Positions 55,001 through 64,000 of a stretch of 64,000 bases of DNA are shown piece after piece. The translations under genes were made by a program, and so were the position numbers. The DNA is from Sipunculus nudus. Lineage: Eukaryota > Annelida > Sipuncula > Golfingiida > Sipunculidae. A model generated the notes under the pieces. It searched no databases. It saw only the letters and a program-made list of their open reading frames with translations, and was not told where the DNA came from. Every line of letters begins with the position of its first letter. Position 1 is the first letter of the stretch. The DNA lies in assembly GCA_026874595.1 (NCBI GenBank), contig CM049307.1:5853579-5917578 (forward strand). Reading direction: 5' to 3'.

Positions 55001-56889
55001 TAGAAGTCGTTCACAGTCTGAAGAGATAAGATGAATAACAATAAATCTGAAGCCAAAGTTGGTATCAACTCATAGGAAAGTAACTGTGTATATCTACAGT
55101 ACTATTCATTATAAATTTGTATGTATACTAGAACATAGATTTTTATATACTTTTTGTTAAATTTAAGACTGTTATGTTGTAAACTTTGTATAAACCAATG
55201 TCTAGACATACGTTGTATCTCCATACTATCTCTATACAACTCTCTATTAGTAGTTATAATAATAATATTGATTAATTATATAAAACGCACCGTTGTGCCA
55301 TTCTCAGAGGCCGTTATCTTCTTAATGACAGCTAGAAGCATCTTTTTTCTTGGCGCAGCGAATTGATCTTTAACTGAGTGTTATTTTAAGTTCCCCTTAA
55401 AAATAAAACTGCAATACAATTTGAACATTTAAAATTCATCAAGGGTAGATTTAAAATACAAAACCATCTAGGATTTGTAAAAAAGCTCACTATCTCATAC
55501 TAAAATAGTTTTTATCATAAGAATGATAAAAATTCAATAATAGAAAATTGGGCATTTATAACGACTGATATATCAGGTAAGATACCCCATCCTTTTTCTT
55601 ATATAAAGAAGATACGCGAACATTGTTGTGATATTTGATACCTACACTTAGGCGGGACAGGCGAGTGGAGCAGGCTTACCAAGGGTGAAAATAGGTCACA
55701 CTCCAGGACGATGACCGTTACAGGAGAGGCTACAATATCCCTCTATACACTTAAACATGGACTCGAATGAAATCAAATAACCAAAGTTTATCATCTTTAA
55801 CAAACATAACTCAAATGTGAATGCATATACCCTTTCACATAAAGATATAATGTACACTTAAAATGTAAGGTTTAGGATAAACAGTAATGGGTCAGAAAAT
55901 GGGTCACAAGGGCTTGTTTAACTGGTTTCTGGTACATCCATATACTTTGCCTAAATTTTCGGCAATGATCAAAATAATTTATGTTTAACATATTTGTATT
56001 CACATTTGCTGGAAATATCTTCCACAATCGAGGGGAAAATTTCGCAATACATGATATTTGCTCGTACCATATAATGGCTCAATGAAAATCTCACTCTCAA
56101 ACCCGCCGCGTTAAAACAGACAGTACTGCGCATGCTTGCGATAACTGTTCACGTGACATATCTAAACGCAACGTTTAGTATGGATAGTTATAAACACATA
56201 GTTTAGCAAAAGCAACAGATATGTGCATAAGACTACATTTTAATGAGTCTGAGTGGAGAAAATACATTGTAATTAAAACTGGGTTGCTGATAAGAGAGCA
56301 GTTGCATAAATACGGATGGAATGGTGAATAATACGTAATTGGAATAATACTAAGCCGTGTAGGTATCAGTTTTACCTTAATTCAGTAGCAAATTATTATC
56401 TTTCAGAAAGAAAATAAACTTCGGAACTAATAAACTAGTAACTGATGCAAGATACCATAAAATTTTGAATTAATTTTCCTCTGTTCCCGAACAAATGAAG
56501 TCTTATCATTAGGGCTTTGTATAATTGCATGATAGCTAAACACTGCGTTTAAGTAAAACTGCTGAAAGTTAAACCATGTGTTTAACTTAATAAACAAAGT
56601 GTTTAGGATCTAAACGCATCAAACGTTTAGCGGGTTTACAGTTTAACCACCTTCAATGTCTTTATTTTTTGTCAATTAAGTCCATCTCGGATAATCACTC
56701 TTCATCCAGAGGACTCCATTTGCCGTAACCATCTTCTTCAGACCAGTATTGTAGTAATTGTACATCCCATGAATTATCTTGCAATTCAAATTTCCTCTTG
56801 ATGACTGCTTTGACTGCCGCCAGAGACACTTCTTCTTCAAGTTTGACTAAATTCTTATACGGGTGAACGGTCACGTGGAACCTGGCCAT
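51830..56889 (-). CDS. Predicted SAMD3-like protein with PB1/ubiquitin-like N-terminus, six exons
   Basis: Exons 56699-56889, 55680-55740, 54892-54924, 54539-54598, 54217-54315 and 51830-52084 join in frame to about 232 residues. The N-terminal 85 residues resemble a PB1/ubiquitin-like fold. A short charged middle follows. The last 80 residues match, from memory, the module Y-P-x-x-x-x-Y/F...IA..L...FP.L...W...L..KF...R/K found in SAMD3-like and many uncharacterised fish and mollusc proteins. The cellular role of these proteins is not known to me. Splice sites vary in quality: exons 4-6 are good, while the exon 1 donor (GA|GTGATT) and the exon 2 and 3 acceptors are weak. If exon 1 is not spliced it ends in its own stop after 64 residues. 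Confidence 0.5.
52774..52919 (+). CDS. Possible plus-strand first exon inside a SAMD3-like intron
   Basis: ATG-initiated frame reading MEADNSEFQSDVALLSLAAS and ending in MSPY with a donor CAG|GTAGAA. The composition is more GC-rich and protein-like than its surroundings. The opposite strand is also open in one frame and has an acceptor (gtcttacag), so the strand is uncertain and no partner exon was found. Confidence 0.2.
52866..52878 (+). promoter_or_regulatory. DR1-type nuclear-receptor site
   Basis: AGGTCAAAGGGCA, a direct repeat with one-base spacing (HNF4/RXR-type). A single occurrence, so possibly chance. Confidence 0.2.
53671..53770 (-). other. GC-rich segment open in two minus frames
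   Basis: In AT-rich surroundings, the minus strand reads either GGAQDGPYVRRVYPSREGDA or MDHMSGEYIPPEKGMP with a stop. It may be an exon or a fragment of a mobile element. It lies in the SAMD3-like intron between exons 5 and 6 and does not fit that gene's phase cleanly. Confidence 0.25.
54217..54315 (-). CDS. SAMD3-like gene, exon 5 (or alternative last exon)
   Basis: Strong acceptor ttttacattgcag, then ENQLIRSDATQHRVMSLGNG followed by IAIARHGEKSCGD and the donor GAC|GTAAAA, phase 0 to 0. If read through, it ends in TAA 18 codons later (at 54160), giving an alternative C-terminus. Confidence 0.45.
54539..54598 (-). CDS. SAMD3-like gene, exon 4
   Basis: 20 codons reading KDLGKEERSKRRESIVVSHK, highly charged, between ccaaaaag and AAG|GTATTT, phase 0 to phase 0. 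Only this frame stays open to the donor. Confidence 0.45.
54892..54924 (-). CDS. SAMD3-like gene, exon 3 (11 codons) or alternative start
   Basis: Reads AVGDLMDSKEE and ends GAG|GTAATT in phase 0. Acceptor cacgtag is weak. If exons 1-2 are not part of this transcript, the internal ATG could start a shorter protein, since an in-frame TAG precedes the GCA codon. A run of 21 C lies 44 bases upstream in the intron and would separate it from any branch point. Confidence 0.4.
54968..54988. repeat. C21 homopolymer
   Basis: Twenty-one C, upstream of exon 54892-54924. Confidence 0.95.
55680..55740 (-). CDS. SAMD3-like gene, exon 2
   Basis: 61 bases, ending at a strong donor TTG|GTAAGC. In the frame set by exon 1 it reads DIVASPVTVIVLECDLFSPL, a hydrophobic strand. 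The other two frames contain stops. Acceptor tatagag is poor; the alternative tgtag, 11 bases in, is phase 1 and would not fit exon 1. Confidence 0.45.
56699..56889 (-). CDS. SAMD3-like gene, exon 1 (start codon, PB1/ubiquitin-like domain)
   Basis: Starts MARFHVTVHPYKNLV and continues with LAAVKAVIKRKFEL, VQLLQYWSEEDGYG and WSPLDE. The pattern of a beta strand, an acidic turn, a KRKF helix and an LQYW strand followed by an acidic loop is PB1-like. TGA follows directly after GAAGAG. A GT within GAGTGATT gives a phase-2 donor, which continues as DIVASPVTVIVLE in the next exon, the expected last strand of such a domain. A possible acceptor in the 5' leader (gatttcag) lies 9 bases upstream of the ATG. 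Confidence 0.6.
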
Positions 56890-56899
56890 TTTTTATATC

Positions 56900-57610
56900 T
56901 GAAATCGCATTTTCCTCCATTCATTTTCAGACTTATATAACGATTCCAAGGAGTATATATTGTCTGTAAACATTTTTTAATTATATTTACATTATATCTA
57001 TTACAATTTTCATTACACATGGGAAACTATAGTATATTACCCCCATGATTTAAAAATATATTTAAAAATAGTAATGTTTTAAGTACGATAAATTTATTTA
57101 AGACCTATTTCTTATTTATTTATACTTGGCTAGTCAAGTATAATATGATGCTTGAGAACAACCACGTGGTCTCATTTTAAAAATGATTCATTGAAAACGA
57201 ATGCAAGCACGTCGGCCTTTGAGACAGAGAATGGGAGTTGGCAGCATATTCGGTTAATTCGTTTACATAATTTTAACTGCAAGTTCATTAAGGTCTCCCT
57301 TTAGTTCTGTAGGCTAGCTTAATTTTACAGAGCGAAAGCGAGATAATTCCGTCATCCAGATCTAGTTTGCAGTTTTTTCATATTTTCGACAATAACATTT
57401 GAAGTGTGAATCTCAAATTGAACTTAATCAGTATGTGCATCGTATGTGTCAATTGCCTCATTTAAACGCAATCAATATGATAGTGCATGATTATAACTAA
57501 GGGTGATTTAGATCAAATCTAACTTGTGCAGTTGTGCCATTCAGTAAATCATATATATGATTATAACCTAAATAAATAACTTGTTGCCCACCAGAGGAAA
57601 TTTTGATATA
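56900..57610. other. AT-rich DNA upstream of the SAMD3-like start
   Basis: Would contain the promoter of that gene if the model is right. No clear core element seen. Confidence 0.3.
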
Positions 57611-57618
57611 AGAGATTG

Positions 57619-57639
57619 GGGGGGGGGGGGGTCCGTCCT

Positions 57640-57683
<44 letters not shown>

Positions 57684-57800
57684 GCGGCTGGAGGTAATTT
57701 GAGGACAATGCGCGGGGCTCTAAATTTCATGGGAGGGTTGCCCGGGGATGCTCCTGCCCTGACTCCTGATTAATGCTGTTGACCCCCCCCCCCCCCCCCC
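57619..57800. repeat. G run, (CT)n and C run cluster
   Basis: A run of about 14 G, then (CT)n at 57642-57681, then 18 C at 57783-57800. The G and C runs face each other and could fold. Confidence 0.85.
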
Positions 57801-57809
57801 AACACCACC

Positions 57810-58660
57810 ACCAGATTTTATTATTTTAAAATTACCACTGCTAGTTTCCTCAGAAAAAGAAAAAAATATTTACAGTCCCATGTCCACTTAGCAAAAGCCA
57901 AATGATACAAGGAAGTAATGATGCTCTTCTTTTTAAATAATTCCACTTACTAAATTTACCTGCATGCAAAGGGCATTCGGGTTTGGTTTATTGATTGACT
58001 ATCTTTATTCTTCCTATTCATCAATTCTCACCATGTTTCTTGCTAAGTGAGCATGATGGTTCATATTTATACGAACTTTTCGTTATAATGTGGTCTTTAT
58101 TTGGGTTGCAAATGTTTCGTGCGATATGTTCACACGTTTATATGGCCATTATCATACAGCATGTACTCTGGCTCTCGTGCAGGCACCTGGTCCTATAGTT
58201 AATCACACAGAGCTTGCTACGTTAGTTGATATTGTATATGCTCCTAATCAGCAATATAATGTATGCTTTCAGACATTATTTAATGTATATTGCATCGTAA
58301 TATGTGCAAGTCAAACCGCATGTGTTTGCATGCATGTATTTAAAATGCAAAGTGTACCCATATAATAGGTTAAAACTATTGGATGCATGCATGCATCAAT
58401 CATTCAACATATAAATATGTGTAATTATCATAGAATCGAGACAACTACAAATATATGTGTTAAACCAGTCTGTATACACGTACATGTAAAATATCCTGTT
58501 GGATGATGAATACAGACATGTTGGTTTAGGAGACGAGATGTTGTATACAGACATTTTGGTTTAGAAATAATACAGGCTTGTGGCCCTGCATGTATATTTA
58601 TTGCTTCAACGAAACAAAGGCTGTCTTGAGTTTTATATAGTGATTATAAACTGCGATAAC
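57810..58660. other. AT-rich DNA, nothing recognised
   Basis: Two overlapping plus frames (57995-58198, 58090-58365) have no recognisable features. Confidence 0.4.
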
Positions 58661-58662
58661 TG

Positions 58663-58663
<1 letters not shown>

Positions 58664-58736
<73 letters not shown>
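58664..58736. repeat. (TA)n(TG)n compound microsatellite
   Basis: About 43 bases of TA followed by about 29 of TG. Confidence 0.95.
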
Positions 58737-58737
<1 letters not shown>

Positions 58738-59150
58738 TTATTTCAATAGTTTTATATAGAGGAAGATGACTTAAAATAGTTTACAATAACGTAATAAAGA
58801 GACTGCTTGCCGACTTCACAAATTGTACGTGTACAAGGATAGAGCTCTTTGCTATTTCTCCTCAACATTAACATATTTTAACCTCATTTCGTGACCCGTG
58901 TACCTTTGACGGGTTTATTGATTAAGAGTGAGCTTTCAGATTGTCAGCTGCGCTTTTCCCCGCACAATGTGGCACGAATTCCATACAACTACCAGTGCAC
59001 ATGCACTATACGCGTGTGTGGGGTACGGGACACTCCTGATTCGTTCTATATATTGGCATCCACGTTTTGGAGAGTGCTGTACAATTTATGATACATTTCA
59101 TCATCTCGACATGCTTTCATATTGTTAATGTCTCCTACAAAACTGAGTCA

Positions 59151-59236
59151 ATACAAATATAGCGTATATATTGGCAAACAGGATATTCGGTTAATACAAA
59201 TATAGCGTGTATATTGGCAAACAGGATATTCGGTTA
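59151..59236 (+). repeat. 43-bp direct duplication at a transposon end
   Basis: ATACAAATATAGCGTATATA and the following 23 bases occur twice, head to tail, with one difference. Confidence 0.9.
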
Positions 59237-59250
59237 AACGAGGTCGACTG
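59224..59250 (-). mobile_element. Pogo/Tigger-like terminal inverted repeat, single end
   Basis: Reads on the minus strand as CAGTCGACCTCGTTTAACCG followed by AATATCC and is bounded by TA. This is very close to the classical Tigger-type terminus. The opposite end was not found. Confidence 0.55.
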
Positions 59251-60077
59251 TACTTAATATAAAAGAGATTATTTATTAGGTCGTGTTGACACGCGTGATG
59301 CCTCATCATTGCCTCGCGTGGCCTGTATACCGATACGTGAATGTGGGGAAAGTGTAAACTGATAAATGAGATTACAAACTAGATGAGGGTCTGCTACAAC
59401 CAATCAACTCCTGTAGTTCTGACGATAATAATAATTAAATAAGATTAAGTAGTTACATGTGGTTATATTAAGCCAAAATAAAAAAAAAGGTATGGTTCTC
59501 AGGCACTTTTTTTTCAGAAATCAATGCGGGCGGGCGCTTTTTTTATTTTAAATTTTTTGGTATATTTCGATAAAAATGTCAAATGATAAGGGGAAAAAAA
59601 TGAAAAGAATAAAACAGTTTTATTTTGCTAAATAAGTAAAAGCACTAAAAAACAAAGGAAATTGTATTGTTTTATCTTCTTGAAAGAAATGTCGGAGCGG
59701 CAGCCGCTCAAAATTGGAAAGAAAATTTTTGATGCGGAGATTTAAAATTGACGCTGGCGGTGCCTTAGAACCAGGGCTTTAATTTTTTTTGCCTTATAAG
59801 GTATAACTTAAATATTTAAATAGCACATTTAAACATAGACATTTAAACATTTTAACATGTGCATGCATGCTGTGTCTGAGAAAAGAATGCTGTATGATTC
59901 TCTCGGCTTTTTCAATGATAAATATATGTATTACCTTTATTAAATCAATCTTATGTTAGTACACATATGAGACGGGTGATCCCTGCATGTCTGATAAAGC
60001 ATTTCCTGAAAATGGCCATACGCCAAAGCTTAAACTGAGAAAATGGAATATAATTTTTTTTATTTTCTATATTCTTT

Positions 60078-60285
60078 TCCAGAAATATAACTCAGGGGTA
60101 CAGCACAGGACTCAAAGCCGGGAGAGCCCGAGTTCGAATTTTTACGATCGGCCCCCACCCAGGCCATGCACCGTGAAATGGCTTAACCCAAACGGCCTTT
60201 TCACTCACAAATGAATCCATGCACCTTTCGGCGGTTCCTTGGTGGTATGACCCAGCAATGGGTATATAAAATGAGATGAAGCCTT
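60078..60285 (+). mobile_element. Degenerate tRNA-derived SINE
   Basis: AACTCAGGGGTACAGCA resembles an A box and GAGTTCGAATTTT a B box 35 bases later, followed by a C-rich body and a tail with gggtatataaaatgagatg. Weaker than the copy at 9804. Confidence 0.5.
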
Positions 60286-60289
60286 TGAT

Positions 60290-61600
60290 ACTGCCCTGTC
60301 ACATAGTTCGAAACCGGGATGGAATTCTGTAGATGTACATACATGCACATAGATTTAAGCTAGAATTAATGAATGGAAAAATTCTTTAAAATAGAGAATA
60401 TGCCCATAGTCTATGGGTGATTGGTTATACTTAACAGACATCATTCTCTCTAATTTTGTACTACACGTTTAGACCCAATATTAGCTTATATAATGAAAAA
60501 TATGCATTGAAATCTATTGAGAGTTTAGTCTCTCTTCTAGACAATGCCGTCAGTAGCCCTAGCTATCAACCTAAATAAATGCCTTCTGAGCCGGGTATTT
60601 CGGCCAATTGAAAGCATATTAGCATTATTTTATCATCTGCACTTTAATTGTATGAGTAGCTTGGCATTATTTCATCATCAACCCACATAAGCCTCCATTC
60701 CTTACACTGGGGTTTGATCAATCATTAGGGGATGAATTGTTGCATGTTATGCATGGCGCCTGGGAGTGCATAACTACGTCGGTAGGGGAATTAAACTCGG
60801 GACGAAGCTAAATATCAACCAATGGTTTCATTTTCACCTCTTTTATTATAATAATATTACAATAATGCAAGTTATGAAATGTTATTGACAAAGTACAAAG
60901 GAATGATAAGAACAGTCCTTCGATTCCTGGTTTATATCTGGAAACTCGTTCTTTCACACGGGTCTGACAAAGATTCGAAAGGTCTAGATTACATTCGGTG
61001 CTCATCAGGAGCAAGTACCGCAAGCATAGCGCCACCTGTCGGATATCGCGGTAACCAATATTCTTTGTGCTGTCTCCTCGAGAGCCTATGACAATAAAAA
61101 AATCACGGTTTAAGGTGAAAGGTTTTAAAAAAATCATGGTTTATGGTGAAAGGTGGAAAACAGGTTAAAGGTGACATTTTCAAACATGAATACAAATAAA
61201 GAGACAGGAATCTGCTGGGGAGGTCCTGAGGGGGAATTTTCTGCCGAGTTAGACAAGTCTGAGGACGGCAGTTGCTTAGACTTCCTGTTGAAATAGTGCA
61301 AAACAATTGACTCTTCGCTTTAATATTGAAAAGATACAAATAAAACCATACAACAGGTTTTAAAATATACCATACGTTCACGTAGAATGCCAGGTTATTT
61401 AGAGCTCAGATTACCGTAGCCCACAAGAATGGACTACTCAGCTGCATTGTTTGGCGAATGACGCAATGTGGAGTCTACAGATTGCCCCTGAGGTTACCTA
61501 TGGTTATAAGTTTAAATTCCGTACACAGCTGTGCGATAAATATATGTCAGTTGATTAATCTTCAGTACAGTACATTTATGTGTATTGAGTAATTAAAGAG
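60290..61600. other. Intergenic DNA, possible interspersed repeats
   Basis: A minus frame at 60808-61137 is partly protein-like but has no start or splice context. Short repeated phrases (ggtttatggtgaaaggtgga) occur near 61105-61160. Confidence 0.35.
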
Positions 61601-61609
61601 TGAAGAGTG

Positions 61610-63650
61610 CATCCACGAAGTGAAAACATGTACATAACAGTACACAGGCCTGAAGTATTATACAGGACTGCCGCCTGAAACAAGAAAGTGAAAACATGTA
61701 CATAACAGTACACAGGCCTGAAGTATTATACAGGACTGCCGCCTGCACCAAGGAAGTGAAAACATGTACATAACAGTACACAGGCCTGAAGTATTATACA
61801 GGACTGCCGCCTGCACCGAGGAAGTGAAATCATGTACATAACAGTACACAGGCCTTAAGTATTACACAGGACTGACGCCTGTACCCTGGAAGTGAAAACA
61901 TGTACATAACAGTACACAGACCTGAAGTATTATACAGGACTGCCGCCTGCAACAAGGAAGTGAAAACATGTACATAACAGTACATAGGCCTGAAGTATTA
62001 TACAGGACTGCCGCCTGCACCAAGGAAGTGAAAACATGTACATAACAGTACACAGGCCTGAAGTATTATACAGGACTGCCGCCTGCACCCAGGAAGTGAA
62101 ATCATGTACATAACAGTACACAGGCCTTAAGTATTACACAGGACTGACGCCTGTACCCTGGAAGTGAAAACATGTACATAACAGTACACAGACCTGAAGT
62201 ATTATACAGGACTGCCGCCTGCAACAAGGAAGTGAAAACATGTACATAACAGTACATAGGCCTGAAGTATTATACAGGACTGACACCTGCACCAAGGAAG
62301 TGAAAAAATGTACGTAACAGTACACAGGCCTAAAGTATTATACAGGACGACCGCCTGCACCCAGGAAGTGAAAACGTGTACATAACAGTACACAGGCCTG
62401 AAGTATTATACAGGACTGACGCCTGTACCCTGGAAGTGAAAACATGTACATAACAGTACACAGGCCTGAAGTATTATACAGGACTGCCGCCTGCAACAAG
62501 GAAGTGAAAACATGTACATAACAGTACACAGGCCTGAAGTATTATACAGGACTGCTGTCTTCAACAAGGAAGTGAAAACATGTACATAACAGTACACAGG
62601 CCTGAAGTATTATACAGAACTGCTGTCTTCAACAAGGAAGTGAAAACATGTACATAACAGTACACAGGCCTGAAGTATTATACAGGACTGACGCCTGTAC
62701 CCTGGAAGTGAAAACATGTACATAACAGTACACAGGCCTGAAGTATTATACAGGACTGCCGCCTGCACCAAGGAAGTGAAAACATGTACATAACAGTACA
62801 CAGGCCTGAAGTATTATACAGGACTGCCGCCTGCACCCAGGAAGTGAAATCATGTACATAACAGTACACAGGCCTTAAGTGTTACACAGGACTGACGCCT
62901 GTACCCTGGAAGTGAAAACATGTATATAACAGTACAAAGACCTGAAGTATTATACAGGACTGCCGCCTGCAACAAGGAAGCGAAAACATGTACATAACAG
63001 TACATAGGCCTAAAGTATTATACAGGACTGACACCTGCACCAAGGAAGTGAAAACATGTACATAACAGTACACAGGCCTGAAGTATTATACAGGACTGCT
63101 GTCTTCAACAAGGAAGTGAAAACATGTACATAACAGTACACAGGCCTGAAGTATTATACAGGACTGACGCCTGTACCCTGGAAGTGAAAACATGTACATA
63201 ACAGTACACAGGCCTGAAGTATTATACAGGACTGACGCCTGCAACAAGGAAGTGAAAACATGTACATAACAGTACACAGGCCTGAAGTATTATACAGGAC
63301 TGACGCCTGTACCCTTGAAGTGAAAACATGTACATAACAGTACACAGGCCTGAAGTATTATACAGGACTGCCGCCTGAAACAAGAAAGTGAAAACATGTA
63401 CATAACAGTACACAGGCCTGAAGTATTATACAGGACTGCCGCCTGCACCAAGGAAGTGAAAACATGTACATAACATTACACAGGCCTGGAGTATTATACA
63501 GAACTGCCGCCTGCATCCAGGAAGTGAAAACATATATATAACAGTACACAGACTTGAAGTATTATACAGGACTGCCGCCTGCACCCAGGTAGAGAAAACA
63601 TGTACATAACAGTACACAAAGCTGAAGTATTATACAGGACTGCCTAATGC
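61610..63650. repeat. 68-bp minisatellite array, about 30 copies
   Basis: Unit GAAGTGAAAACATGTACATA then ACAGTACACAGGCCTGAAGT, ATTATACAGGACTGCCGCCT and GCACCAAG. Variants in the last 12 bases (CTGTACCCTG, CTTCAACAAG, CTGCAACAAG) mark sub-types. The series of identical-length minus frames at 68-base steps is a by-product. Confidence 0.95.
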
Positions 63651-63654
63651 AAAA

Positions 63655-64000
63655 TGTCTTCTAGGCTGTTCCTGCTTTAATTTTCTCTGGACAAGTAAAT
63701 CAGTTATTGATTTACAGGTGGTTTTTGCTTCTAAAAATGGTTATTTTTTATTTCAGGTTCCAACTAAATATGACCATGTGGTCATTGATATGTAACAAAC
63801 ATAGGAAACCTTTTTGTGCAATTTCCTTTCTAAGAGAAACAGATTGTTTCGTGCTATAATCCAAATTAACCCTTAGTTTGGCCGGCGACGCAACAAACTT
63901 AGTCTCAGAAAACTGTAGGCGGCTTATATTGGCTAGGCATGAGGTTACTTTGCAATGGCTGACCACGGCATCTTGTTGCTACGGTGGTCTGTCGTCAGTT
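63655..64000. other. Unique DNA to the window edge, no gene supported
   Basis: A minus frame (63748-63966) has no recognisable feature. Confidence 0.35.

Noticed and set aside
60808-61137. 109-codon minus frame
   Set aside because: Partly protein-like but without start, splice or domain evidence and beside short repeated phrases.
61593-63617. Series of 63-residue minus-strand frames at 68-base steps
   Set aside because: Each is the same repeat unit read repeatedly; no promoter, splice or selection evidence.

Overview
This is animal nuclear DNA: AT-rich, intron-rich, with canonical GT-AG splice sites and no operons. Most of it is microsatellite, minisatellite and transposon debris. A marine lophotrochozoan, most likely a bivalve mollusc, is my best guess. 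The main clue is a nuclear receptor gene with two DNA-binding domains, a class I know from flatworms, molluscs and some crustaceans. The species is not proven by the sequence.

Layout. 1-10.5 kb: AT-rich intergenic DNA with a T-rich minisatellite (2.4-3.26 kb), a foldback element with long inverted arms (3.77-5.70 kb), one inverted-repeat element nested in another (7.2-8.8 kb) and a tRNA-derived SINE (9.8-10.0 kb). 10.5-29.0 kb: a minus-strand nuclear receptor gene. Its exons encode two complete C4 zinc-finger DNA-binding domains in tandem, an NR1-like C-terminal extension, a long hinge and a ligand-binding domain ending in an AF-2 helix. Its introns hold a 3.1 kb array of a 47-bp repeat, a 31-bp repeat array, and a dispersed repeat family rich in nuclear-receptor half-sites (IR3 palindromes of the AGGTCAnnnTGACCT type, and TGACCT triplets). 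29-35.8 kb: repeats and AT-rich DNA. 35.8-45.5 kb, minus strand: spliced candidate exons of an unrecognised small protein of about 115 residues (start at 45520). Two further exons near 36 kb are joined to each other in frame but are of uncertain ownership. The first intron carries a 3.4 kb array of a 59-bp repeat. 45.9-51.7 kb: hairpins, microsatellites and a second copy of a 1.7-2.5 kb dispersed repeat. 51.8-56.9 kb, minus strand: a six-exon gene predicted to encode about 232 residues, with a PB1/ubiquitin-like N-terminus and a C-terminal module like that of SAMD3-like proteins. 57-64 kb: non-coding, with another SINE and a 2 kb array of a 68-bp repeat.

The three gene models were assembled by hand from splice signals, reading phase and protein-like character. 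The nuclear receptor is secure. The other two need transcript support. Nearly all other open reading frames are by-products of repeats. The most interesting points are the divergent two-DBD receptor and the fact that its own introns are loaded with sequences resembling nuclear-receptor binding sites.
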